Assembly (NCBI GenBank): GCA_037355855.1
Contig: CM074763.1
Span: 1,116,001 to 1,180,000 of the forward strand
Origin: Pseudo-nitzschia pungens
Taxonomy: Eukaryota > Bacillariophyta > Bacillariophyceae > Bacillariales > Bacillariaceae
Length of the DNA stretch: 64,000 nt
Reading direction: 5' to 3'
Position numbers and translations under genes: made by a program. The notes under the pieces were generated by a model that was not told the DNA's origin, searched no databases, and worked only from the letters and a program-made list of their open reading frames with translations. The stretch's first letter is position 1; each line of letters begins with the position of its first letter. This document shows, one piece after another, positions 42,871 to 52,197 of this stretch.

Positions 42871-43377
42871 ATGATCGCCACAACTTACGAACAAACTCAA
42901 GTCTTTGACTCTTCGGTACAACCGATTCAGCTCCAGATCCAGCCAATACATCAAAAGCCGGTGTTACTTAAGCAACCAACAATTGAAACACACGACGAAG
43001 AAAGTCGTAATCCTGTATTGAAGCAAATTCTTCACGACTTACGAGATGCCCAGCTGAGATTCGGATCATCTCATCAAAAGTGTGCCGAAGCTTGGAACGC
43101 TCTCGGTCTTATCCGTGTTCACATGCAATGCGATGCCGAAGCCGCGAGGAAATGCCATGAATACGCTTTGAAGATTTTTCGTCAACAGCAGCTCGCTAGA
43201 GAAACAGCCACAACCCTCAATGACCTAGGATATTGCTTTGAACGATTGAACCTCCCCAAAATTGCCTTAAATAACTACCAAGAATGCTTGCGGATACTCG
43301 AATCAGAAAATTTTCCTGAAAACCATCCACAACTACTTTCAACAAGGAGAGCAGTCTCGCGAATGCATAGACGATGA
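42871..43377 (+). CDS. Tetratricopeptide-repeat (kinesin-light-chain-like) protein
   Basis: A 168-residue product from the ATG at 42871 (MIATTYEQ). A Gln/Ile/Pro-rich N-terminal 45 residues precede two clear TPR units: AEAWNALGLIRVHMQCDAEA followed by ARKCHEYALKIF, and ATTLNDLGYCFERLNLPKIA followed by LNNYQECLRILE. A third partial unit is at the C-terminus (NHPQLLSTRRAVSRM). The NHPxLLxTRxxVxRM ending resembles repeated units in the KLC-like proteins abundant in diatoms. TPRs mediate protein-protein contact; the partner is unknown. No intron is needed. Confidence 0.75.
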   Translation: MIATTYEQTQVFDSSVQPIQLQIQPIHQKPVLLKQPTIETHDEESRNPVLKQILHDLRDAQLRFGSSHQKCAEAWNALGLIRVHMQCDAEAARKCHEYALKIFRQQQLARETATTLNDLGYCFERLNLPKIALNNYQECLRILESENFPENHPQLLSTRRAVSRMHRR

Positions 43378-44511
43378 ACTGATGCAGGGATAACTAGGGG
43401 AAGATCGGCAACAATTGGCCGAACTTATCCTGCTTGAAACTATTCACGACACGGCAATGCACATAATTGCACATAAAAACCATTTGTGAAAAGCCCGAAG
43501 ACGGATAGCATACTTTTTGAACATAAAATCAAGAGAACAACATTTAGACATTCAAGTTGAACATCAAACTATCTGCAAAGCAGTACCAGCCTCTTGTCTT
43601 TGAAATCGCTTTAATCTTCTAAAGTTTGCAACGTGTCAGAAAACATTCTATGATACCCCTGCTGTGAGCCCCATAACCAGTACGAGTATTTGCTGAGTCG
43701 TATTGTTGATAATTTATCCAGGTTGATCTATATCTTTTTGAAAACGTTCATCGTTGGGATTTAAATTCTTTTTAGAGATCATCATTGAGTTGTTTGATTG
43801 AACCTGTGGGGTCGATACGTTTGGCAAACAAAATCATGGCAGTTTCTTTCTCTTTCCAAATGGTTGGGAGGGCAAATCGCCGGAATGAAGTCCATGTTGA
43901 CGAAGAATGAGGGAGGTACAACAAGCCATGCGCTGCTTTAGCCGAAGGCGGTACTTTACAATATGTTTCAGGCTCCAATAGTTGCGGTTAGGTTCTCTAT
44001 GATTGTCAAGAAATGAAATATCTATGGTATGATTGCTGAATGGATGAAAAACATTACTTCGTATTTTTTTGAAATGATCAGAAAAACGAATAATAATATT
44101 TTTTTCCCTTTTGGTCTTTTGTGCTGTCACTTCCATATTCCAAAAGTTTTATTCGATACTTTTACTGGTCTACTGATGGCAGTTCTGTGCACACTGATTT
44201 CATGTAACAACTGTCGTCTCAATAAGTACCACAGTTCATAGTTTGTGAACTAATAACCAATGTATTTAATTAAAAATCAAACAGGATTATATTATTCAAA
44301 GTAATCTTTCCGCTAACCTGATACCATTGTTGCGCTCCTCCATAGTTTCCAAACTATAAATGTGTATCACGGCTGGAAACTCGTCCTAACAGCATTGCAT
44401 TTGTCCACTCAAACCTGATATCGTTCATAGTTATGTGGACATTTCTCGCCATCCATCAGTACTGTCAAATTCTGAATACATCCATCTATACTTTCAACTT
44501 CTGAAAGCACT
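43378..44511. other. Spacer between the TPR gene and COX6B
   Basis: About 1.1 kb, AT-rich. It contains only short frames and presumably the 3' UTRs of the two convergent genes. No feature was recognised. Confidence 0.4.
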
Positions 44512-45053
44512 TTACATCTTGATTCCTTGGAATCTTCCTTCTTCTCGGGCTTCATCCCATTGTTCGACCCAAACACCAGGGCAGATGCTGGCGGCGTACT
44601 GTCTGTAAACCTGGCACTTTTCATCAGCGTCGTCTCCGCTCTGTTTCACGCAGACCAACCACTCGTTGTAGCGATTCCAGCAGTGGAGGGCCTGATTCTG
44701 AGAAGGGAATCTCGCATCACGAGGTGTAGTGCGCACATTCTTCACCTGGTGCAAGAGATCTTCCTGCTTCTCGTCGAGTTCAGGGATCTTGTCACTGAAA
44801 ATCTGAGGAATAGTATTTCATGGAATCAAGACATCGATAACGATTGTTCAAAACGATTGAGAATCATTTTTGGTACAAGTGGAATGTATCGTTTGAGTTG
44901 ACTGGATGGTGTCGTAGAATTTTCGCTCAGAAGGTTGACGTGCGCGTTTCAATGATTGTTATGCTTTCGTAACGCTACTGCTAATCGTCAAGGCTTCTTC
45001 CTTCGCTTCCTTCTCTTCCTTCTTACCTTGTTAATTTTAGGGGCGACAGTCAT
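44512..45053 (-). CDS. COX6B: Cytochrome c oxidase subunit 6B
   Basis: Nuclear gene for a small intermembrane-space subunit of respiratory complex IV. Two exons, 45053-45027 (MTVAPKINK) and 44802-44512, with a 224-nt phase 0 intron (donor GTAAGA, acceptor TTCCTCAG), give 105 residues. The domain has the diagnostic CHCH pattern of COX6B, a CX9C (HCWNRYNEWLVC) and a CX10C (KCQVYRQYAASIC). It is preceded by DARFPSQNQ and followed by PGVWVEQWDEAREEGRFQG, both family signatures. The N-terminal exon is not visible as a long frame but joins exactly in frame. Confidence 0.93.
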
Positions 45054-45158
45054 GATGCTCTATTTGGCTGTTGCGCTTCTGAGAAGACATTTATAGGGAG
45101 GAAGAAATCACCGCATCCGGGACAAAAACTGTGAGGTACACATTTATTCGCACAGCAA

Positions 45159-45537
45159 ATGCCGACTCTCAGAACACTAGACGAAATCAACCAATTTGAA
45201 ACCGTTTTTCACGACTTTCGCACCCGCCGCGATTTTTTTCTTGAACTGCAAACACGAATAGCATCGTATCCAAATAACAACGAAGGTGAACATGGCTAGT
45301 CTTACATTTAACCAAATGCTGCGTTCGGGTCGATGGAACTCACGGAAGGAGAGTTCAGTTGATGTTGTTGCCTTGAGATTGGCGAAGGTGACTTCACGCT
45401 CGCAGCAAAAGGACGGCTTCTTCCAACGCGCATTGATGCGAAAACCGATGGTCTGCTTCTTGAGGCTTGGCTACGTTAGGTATCCTCAGCTTGCTACTAT
45501 TATCTTATTTATCATACATACTATGAATAGTGAATAG
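45159..45537 (+). CDS. Possible small two-exon gene, structure unresolved
   Basis: An ATG at 45159 opens a 46-codon frame, MPTLRTLDEINQFETVFHDF then RTRRDFFLELQTRIASYPNN, of natural composition that ends at a TAG at about 45297-45299. A donor-like GAAG|GTGAAC lies just before the stop. Downstream, two frames are plausible continuations: one reads DGFFQRALMRKPMVCFLRLGYV, the other GDFTLAAKGRLLPTRIDAKT. No family was recognised and no single splice model is convincing. It lies divergently next to COX6B, where a small mitochondrial protein would be unremarkable. Confidence 0.3.
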
Positions 45538-45540
45538 TTG

Positions 45541-45611
45541 TACTTCGTAATCTTTTTTTCGAGCTCCGAACTTTGAAGTTCGGAGTATCTTTTACGAAAT
45601 ATTACGAAGTA
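45541..45611. repeat. Nested inverted repeat (71-bp foldback)
   Basis: Outer arms TACTTCGTAAT (45541-45551) and ATTACGAAGTA (45601-45611) enclose a perfect inner hairpin CTCCGAACTT-TG-AAGTTCGGAG (45564-45585). No coding frame crosses it. The outer word is the dispersed TACTTCGTA family. Confidence 0.75.
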
Positions 45612-45920
45612 AGATTAAGGTTATTACTAGAGTAGTCCTACCTACTATCGACTACACATAGGTAGGGTACATAGTGATTAAGGTTACGAACATAATTTGT
45701 TTATTTCCACGTGTACACAATGTGGAACTGTGACACACTAATGAAAAAATTCACAACAGAAGACCCTGCTGACATTCGATTTCATTGGAAATGTTTTTTT
45801 TTTCTTTTTGCGTCAATCGTTTCGTCGAAAGGTAATTGCACGTCTTACATACTCGTGCTGCTTGCACTCGGAAAAGAGATAAAACACATCAACATCAAAT
45901 CAATTCCGAACGCATCCGAA
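45612..45920. other. Spacer/leader before the E2 gene
   Basis: About 310 bp. The E2 frame is open further upstream to 45711, but those residues (MYTMWNCDTLMKKFTTEDPA...) lie before a good signal-peptide start and probably represent 5' UTR or promoter. Confidence 0.35.
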
Positions 45921-46937
45921 ATGAAAATGGCACTGTTACGTGGACGAGTAGCGATTTTCTTTGTGGTATTATTGGGAACAGTTTGGAGTTCCTCGGGAAC
46001 GAAATCTTTCGGCACCGATGTACTAGTCCCACCGACGACGTTTACGAAACGATCCATTTCTCGGTCGCGATCGTCGTTCACGAATGTACGGTCGGGAATA
46101 AGCGAGGATTCCTTTCTGCGTTTGAGGGGCGGAAGCTTATCAGTCCCCGATGATGAAGAGGAGGAAGGAAACGGCATCATCGTCACCAAGTTGCGCAATT
46201 TGATTCGCAGCATTCTAGATATCAGCGACGATAAGATCCCATTTGTTTCTGGATTATTACGAACATTCTTCAAGACTGTCGAAACTGTCACAGGAATAAA
46301 CATTTTACCCGAAGACAAATCGATCAAGAAAAAAAAGAAAGAGAAAACCAAGAACAAGCCGACGAAGAGTGAGACTAAGAAAAAGGTCAGCAACGGCGAC
46401 GACGGCAAAGCGAGGAAACCTTCGAAGAAAAAAAACAGCAGCAAGAAAAAGACGTCTGCTGCCACTAAGAAGCATTTGTCAACATCCATCAAATCGAACA
46501 ACCCGAATTACCGCATCCAAAAGGAATTGAAGTCGTTCATCAAATCCCCACCACCGAATCTGTCGGTTCAGGTCGGTACCAACATTCGAATTTGGATCGT
46601 GACGATGGTGGGGGCAAAAGACACCATCTATGAAGGGGAAGTTTTCAAGCTGAGAGTCGAGTTTCCAAAGGACTATCCGACGGTTCCTCCTTCGGTCTAC
46701 TTTCTGAAGAAATTCATGCCCGTCCACGAGCACGTATACACGAACGGGGACATTTGCTTGAGCTTGCTAGGGAAGGGGTGGCGACCTACCATGTCGGCAC
46801 AATCGATTGCGGTGTCCATTTTGTCTATTTTGTCCTCAGCGCAGTCCAAATCCCTGCCCATGGACAATGCGCAGCATGCAACGAATAAACCGGGACAGTA
46901 CCAGAAGGACTGGGTCTACCACGACGACAGGTGCTAG
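45921..46937 (+). CDS. Signal-peptide-bearing ubiquitin-conjugating enzyme, UBE2W-like
   Basis: A 338-residue product from 45921. Residues 1-24 (MKMALLRGRVAIFFVVLLGT...) form a signal peptide; there is no ASAFAP-type Phe at the likely cleavage site. LRLRGG, identical to the ubiquitin C-terminal tail, sits at 66-71, followed by an acidic run (DDEEEE). A Lys-rich linker occupies about 134-190. The E2 domain follows: YRIQKELKSFIKSPPPN, the FPKDYPTVPPSVYF core, TNGDICLSLLGKGWRPTMSA with the catalytic Cys at about 279, and an ending WVYHDDRC that matches UBE2W-type enzymes. In diatoms, signal-peptide E2s of the ERAD-like SELMA machinery work in the periplastidial compartment; this gene could be such a component. 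That location is an inference from the signal peptide. Confidence 0.85.
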   Translation: MKMALLRGRVAIFFVVLLGTVWSSSGTKSFGTDVLVPPTTFTKRSISRSRSSFTNVRSGISEDSFLRLRGGSLSVPDDEEEEGNGIIVTKLRNLIRSILDISDDKIPFVSGLLRTFFKTVETVTGINILPEDKSIKKKKKEKTKNKPTKSETKKKVSNGDDGKARKPSKKKNSSKKKTSAATKKHLSTSIKSNNPNYRIQKELKSFIKSPPPNLSVQVGTNIRIWIVTMVGAKDTIYEGEVFKLRVEFPKDYPTVPPSVYFLKKFMPVHEHVYTNGDICLSLLGKGWRPTMSAQSIAVSILSILSSAQSKSLPMDNAQHATNKPGQYQKDWVYHDDRC

Positions 46938-47447
46938 GTGTAAGAACGTAGAACCTTTTGTTTGAGTTTGGTTTCGCATTTGGTTTCTAATGCAAGATTT
47001 ACTATTAGATTGATAGTTGATGCTATTATTTGATGTCAATTTGAAAAATATTGATTCTGCAATACAATATACCTTCGTAGATCACGTTTGGACGAGGTGG
47101 TATTCTAATCCAGAACGCGCACTAACTTGTTCAGTCAAAATCCAATTCCCATTGGCCTACTGAAATGTTAATTCAAAGCTACACGTAATTGAGCTCGTCA
47201 CAAATTGTGAATTTACTGTTTATTTTTATCCGATAAATGCTTCTTATACAATTGTGCGTTTGTCAGGATTTGTTGACGCATATGCAACGGTGTCACACTT
47301 GTTGAAATAGTATCGAACTATTCATCATGATGTAGCGTTTAATCCCATGTTTTGTTTTCCACTTTGACAAATTCTCGTGTATTATTTTTCGAAGGCTGCG
47401 AGAAGAGTGAATGAACAGCGAATGCCAAGATCCTATATTTCATCTTT
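46938..47447. other. Spacer between convergent E2 and type II membrane protein genes
   Basis: About 510 bp AT-rich sequence. No gene or repeat recognised. Confidence 0.4.
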
Positions 47448-48368
47448 TCACTCCTCAAATCGTCGTGGTTTCACTGTGATCAAACCCTCTTCAATGGAAA
47501 CGCTCTCAATGCCCTTGATGACTTCGAGAGCGTAATCCACCGCATCATCGTCAACATCCATATCATACAAACCTTCCAACAAGTTTTCATGGTCACCAAT
47601 TATCTCTTGTCCAAAGAAGCTTCCCTTCTCCAGGAACAATTCTAGAACACCTTGTCCTTCGTCATCCTTGTTCTTTGTAACCAAATATTGAAGTTGGGCA
47701 AAGAACAGAGGGCCGTCAAACCAATCCTCGTGGGTGGCAGCGGTTTCAGTTTTCATCTCAATGGTGTTCTTCTTTTTATCGGTGGTTGCTCCGTCGAGCG
47801 CAACATATTCATTGGCCACTAAGTAGCGGCCATCGAAACCAAATATATCCATGGGTAGACTGTACTCTTCCTCGAAGCGATTCTCGTGAAGGGTAACCAT
47901 CATATTACCTTGTAGATAGTCCGAATGGCCGATGAATCCGTTGATTTCGTCCTGCGTAACAATCAAGTTATCAAGATTATTTGCACTGCCTTCATATAGT
48001 GCATCGGTGAATGAAACAACGCGATCCTTTACAGCATCAAGTTCCTGTTCCGACATCTTCACAATAGGGAATTTCTGAGGGGAATCCGTTTCAACTGTTA
48101 GATGTTCTACGACATCTTTCAACCAAACATAGGCGCACCCGATAATTAAAATGGAGAAGATTCCGAAGATTGTTGCGGTAATCGTAACACATTTGCACCA
48201 ACAGGGGTAGCTACGGCGACCAGTGAAGGCACGAGATGTTTTGTTTGAGGCGGAGGAATTATCAATAGCAACACCGGTTACAATCACAGGGGATTTTTTC
48301 TGAAGTTCGATGTCATCGAGCTCGTTGTCCTCGATCAACTTCTTCAATAATTCGGGATCGTTACTCAT
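47448..48368 (-). CDS. Type II single-pass membrane protein, unknown function
   Basis: Not recognised. The start at 48368 (MSNDPELLKKLIEDNELDDI) is chosen because the upstream in-frame extension to 48494 is basic and of leader-like composition. The product has 306 residues. An acidic cytosolic N-terminus is followed by PCWCKC and a membrane helix (VTITATIFGIFSILIIGCAYVWL, about residues 60-82). The 220-residue outer domain has VSFTDALYEGSANNLDNLIV and TQDEINGFIGHSDYLQGNMM segments and a FFAQLQYLVTKNKDDEGQGV stretch, and is acidic. There are no catalytic motifs that I can name. PCWCKC just before the helix could be palmitoylated. Confidence 0.65.
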   Translation of the reverse strand: MSNDPELLKKLIEDNELDDIELQKKSPVIVTGVAIDNSSASNKTSRAFTGRRSYPCWCKCVTITATIFGIFSILIIGCAYVWLKDVVEHLTVETDSPQKFPIVKMSEQELDAVKDRVVSFTDALYEGSANNLDNLIVTQDEINGFIGHSDYLQGNMMVTLHENRFEEEYSLPMDIFGFDGRYLVANEYVALDGATTDKKKNTIEMKTETAATHEDWFDGPLFFAQLQYLVTKNKDDEGQGVLELFLEKGSFFGQEIIGDHENLLEGLYDMDVDDDAVDYALEVIKGIESVSIEEGLITVKPRRFEE

Positions 48369-49329
48369 TGGAAAGGAGTGACAATGAAATCTCTGATCGA
48401 CTGTGCGAATTTTTCTTCTGTTTGTAGAAATACTTTTGTGAGATAACTTCAGATTGCTCTCTTCCGTAATGTACCTGGGGCATGAAAGAAGCAAACAGCG
48501 AACACGGAAGTAAGGTTATTCTGGAGGTAAAAGGAATATCGACGCTGGTCTCTCCGTTTCGTACAGTACCGGTACTCTACCGTAACTTACGGAACCCTTA
48601 TGTTACGGAAGAAAGAAACACGACTAAAACTATCCAGATCTACGAGATACCCGTACCGGTACTGTAACCGCAATCGATCCTAGGGTTTTCGCCGACGTCA
48701 AGAACCAAAGAAGGCCTCATCGCGTAATTACTTCATTCAGAGTAAGGCTACGTACGTCTACTTCTATTACTTACTCGTAAGGGTACTCGTAATCTTAATC
48801 GTAATTACAAGGAAGATGATTCGGTGTTATGGTCTGTTTAATCGCTTTCGAAAAACTAATGCTGTCCCAATTTTGAATGGATCTGTCTGTCTGTCATCCT
48901 CTAAGTTCAGTAAACCTTAACCAATAAACTTCGAGGGGATGGATTGGCCTCATCGGCACCGATCATTTTCATCGAAGTTCCTACGAGAAGTAAGGTGCAG
49001 TGATTTTCCCTACAACTAACCTTACCTGCTAACCGTAGTCCCTTTTGATGTGTAAGGTAAGGTTTACTCGTAAATCTTACGGTATGTGAGAAAAAAATCT
49101 TTAAGCTGCACACCGATGAATGATTTTTTTGGCCAACCACGTACACGTACGAAGTGAACCTGTACGGTAGTAACCAGCTGGTAAGAACTAGAATAAGACA
49201 TGTCGAAAAGCGCTTGAAATTGACCCATAGAGGTGAGCATCTGCATGTCAACAAACTCATATTTTTTCCGACACGGCCAAAAAAAATCTTCGGCAATACG
49301 GCATACACAATATAACCCAATCTTCGACC
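48369..49329. repeat. Divergent spacer with TACCGTA / CGTAACTTACG words
   Basis: About 960 bp between two divergent genes. It contains clusters of CGGTACTCTACCGTAACTTACGG and TAAGGTAAGGTTTACTCGTAA type words near 48560-48610 and 49010-49090. No gene was recognised. Confidence 0.4.
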
Positions 49330-51006
49330 ATGAAGTTCTTTGGTGCCGCTCTCGCCTTGGCGTCGTCTCTGATGGCTGCCCCTAGCACCGCTCAATCCGT
49401 CATCTCCGTTCACGGCAGTGGAACGACCAACCCTTCGAAGTGCTACTGGACAATCATGGACCAGATGCAAATCCAATCCAAGAACCCCATCCGAATGACT
49501 TACCGTGCCGTCGGGTCCTCTACCGGAATTGCAGAGTTCATCGGGAACGGAACCGTATCGGAAAACATGTTTGGCAGTGGTGATATTCCAATGAGCCAAG
49601 AGCAGTTCGATGAGTTCCCTCAGGGCACCTTCTTTCACTTGCCTGTACTTCTCGGAGCCATCACCTTCTTTCACTCTGCCCCAATCGGAGATGAAAAACT
49701 CAATCTCTCTCCTTGTACCTTGGCTAAGATCCTCAAACGAGAGATTACCGATTGGGGAGACGATGAGATTATGCTCGCCAATCCCAATCTGAAGTTGCCC
49801 AAGCCCTCGCCCATCACTGTGGCACATCGTGTCAAGGGTAGTTCGTCGACCGCAAGTATCACCCAATACCTTCACCAAGTCTGTCCTTCGGAATGGCCCG
49901 AGGAGTTGGTAGGTAAGACTATTGAATGGAAACAGGATACTATTGGATGCGAAGGATCCGGAGGCATGTCCTCGTGCATCAAGGATATCCCTGGAACCAT
50001 TGGTTACATCGATATGGGTCATGGACACGCAGAAGGCTTGCCCGAGATCGAATTGCTGAACGCCGCTCAGAAGTACATCAGTACCAAAGAAGCTGCAGAA
50101 CTCGGAGGTATCATGGCTGCTGCCGAAAACGCCGACCTTCCCGAAACCCTCGAGGGGAGCTTTGCCGCCGTAAACCTCTTGAATCAGGTAAGTCTTGTGT
50201 CGGAGTGAAAACGAAGGTACAACACTTAATTTTAAGCTTCCTCCGTGGCAAACACTGACTTTCGACCTACAAAATCTCCTTGAATTGTTTTAATATAATT
50301 CCAGGGTGGTGTGAACACCTGGCCTATCACCGCCATGACTTACATCTACGTGAAAAAAGATCTGACCTTCATTGAGGACCCCGCCTCTCAATCTCTTATC
50401 AAGGCATTCCTCAATGCTCTTTATTCCGACGAGTACATCACTCAGTGCGAAGAGGAATTTGGCTTTGTCCGCATCGGCGGTGAACTCAGGGACAAAGCCC
50501 TCAAGTCCATCGAGGAAATCGTCACCTCTCCTGAAGCCCCGACATGGAGTTTCGAAATCGATACCGAGAAGTATGCTGGACAGAGAAACTATGTCATCTC
50601 CAAAAAGCGTCAGTCGTACAGCGAAATCGAACAAGACAAACTGGTTGAGATGATCAACAAATTGTCTCTTCGTGTTGATGCTTTGCAATTGGAAAACGCT
50701 GAGCTCGCATTCAAAATCGCCGAAGCATCGAAGAACACACCCACCGTCGTTTCCCCTCCGGCCACCACCACGTCCAAACCCTCTTCCTCCACCCAAACCT
50801 CCAGCAACGCCCTCGATGCCTTCATCGACAAGGAGTTGGACGAGGATCAACAGGTCAAAACGGCCTTGATTATGAGTGCAATCTCTATCGCTCTTTGGGT
50901 CATGGCCATCCTTGGTATGATTGTCAAATTCGCCAGCGGAAGCGGCGCGAAGGCCGGCAGCGCTCTCAAATCCCCCGACGACATGATGGAATCCGGTATG
51001 AATTGA
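49330..51006 (+). CDS. PstS-like phosphate-binding protein with C-terminal membrane anchor
   Basis: Two exons, 49330-50187 and 50305-51006 (117-nt phase 0 intron, donor GTAAGT, acceptor TTCCAG), give 519 residues. A signal peptide of about 22 residues (MKFFGAALALASSLMAAPSTA) leads into a PstS-type periplasmic-binding fold: VHGSGTTNP and YRAVGSSTGIAEFIGN are the phosphate-loop regions, FGSGDIPMS corresponds to the FGxxDxPL motif, and HRVKGSSSTASITQYL and GTIGYIDMGHG follow. PstS binds orthophosphate for ABC import in bacteria. Here the C-terminus has a coiled-coil segment, a Ser/Thr/Pro stalk and a hydrophobic anchor (TALIMSAISIALWVMAILGM). This suggests a surface-tethered binder rather than a soluble one. 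There is no bacterial pst neighbour; the family is common in diatoms. Confidence 0.88.
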
Positions 51007-52197
51007 TGAGGCATGTTGCCCATGCTCCGTAGAAAAACAGTACTTGAGGAAGACAATGATCCAATCCGATCAAACAGTTTTGAAGGGAATCATATTTTGT
51101 CGCGATGACAGTGTTGGGACGGTCGCTACAAAATCGGATATGCAACGAAGAGTTGTTGGCTTGCACTCCTCCTTTGTCTGGTTCAGCGGAGCCAAGAGAA
51201 TCGTGACACTTTCGTCACGTTAATTTTCAGTTATTTATGCACTTTTGTGCTACGAGAAGAAGCTTGGCTGAATGAATTCCAGGGTGATTCCTTTCGATTA
51301 AGAATGAACATCTTTCACTGTATCCCTGGGACGAAAATGCTATGCTATTCCATTTCAGATATTTTAAAATTTCAAATTGAAATTTTCTCTTTGTTTGAAT
51401 TTCATTTTAACTCTGATATATCCTCCGAGGATTTAACCAGCTTTGGAAATGCGTTCGCTATTAGAGGGCTATTCGTAATGTGTTGTGTTCATCATAGAGT
51501 TCCTTGTCTTACTCAGAGAGGGTGCTCGCACAAATAATTTCGCTTCAACGAAGGAAGTATTTTTCCAAGCGTGTATGAACTACGAATACAGGAGAGATTC
51601 AACTATGAACTGCTATCCATTGTGCCAAGGAGAGAATGGTTTCAAATACAAGGTAATGAGTAAGGAATCAAGTAAAATTGAATGAATCATCAGAATTTTT
51701 TAAAACTCGTATTTGCAGGCATTTTCATTATTATTTTGTTGAGAGGCAAGTCATACGGTAGAGTTTACTTTGAACGTACATGTACGGTAACTTACTACTT
51801 GTAGTACTTCGTACTTCGGTAACAGGTACGTGATCTCAAAAATAATTCCCCGTCTTGCGTTAAGTCAGACGACCATAGTCTTCATACGTAGTTTCCGTAA
51901 AGATGTGTCACTTCGGACTTCGGAAAAAGAACAAAACTTCCGTATGTGGAAAAGATCTTGTTCATTTTCCATGATCAATGATCTCAATGATGATTGCGAA
52001 GATTACTGTTTCGAGCACCTGCGATGCGTCGTTGTTCGTCAGGGCAAGTCAATCAATCCATCAGTCAAAGTGATTACAGTTTCAATAAATTGTCGTTCGG
52101 AATCATCCGTAGTCAAGATCTCCAGTATAACTGCCATAAGACTTCAGAGTGAACAAAGATTGTACCCCATACCCGAACGCGACGAAGGAATAAAACC
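51007..52197. other. Spacer between the PstS-like and urea transporter genes
   Basis: About 1.2 kb, AT-rich, with a GTACGGTAACTTACTACTTG-type word near 51783-51802. No coding frame is convincing. Confidence 0.4.

Noticed and set aside
48907..50028. A minus-strand 373-codon frame opposite the PstS-like gene
   Set aside because: It mirrors exon 1 of the phosphate-binding gene and continues into repeat words; no domain is seen.
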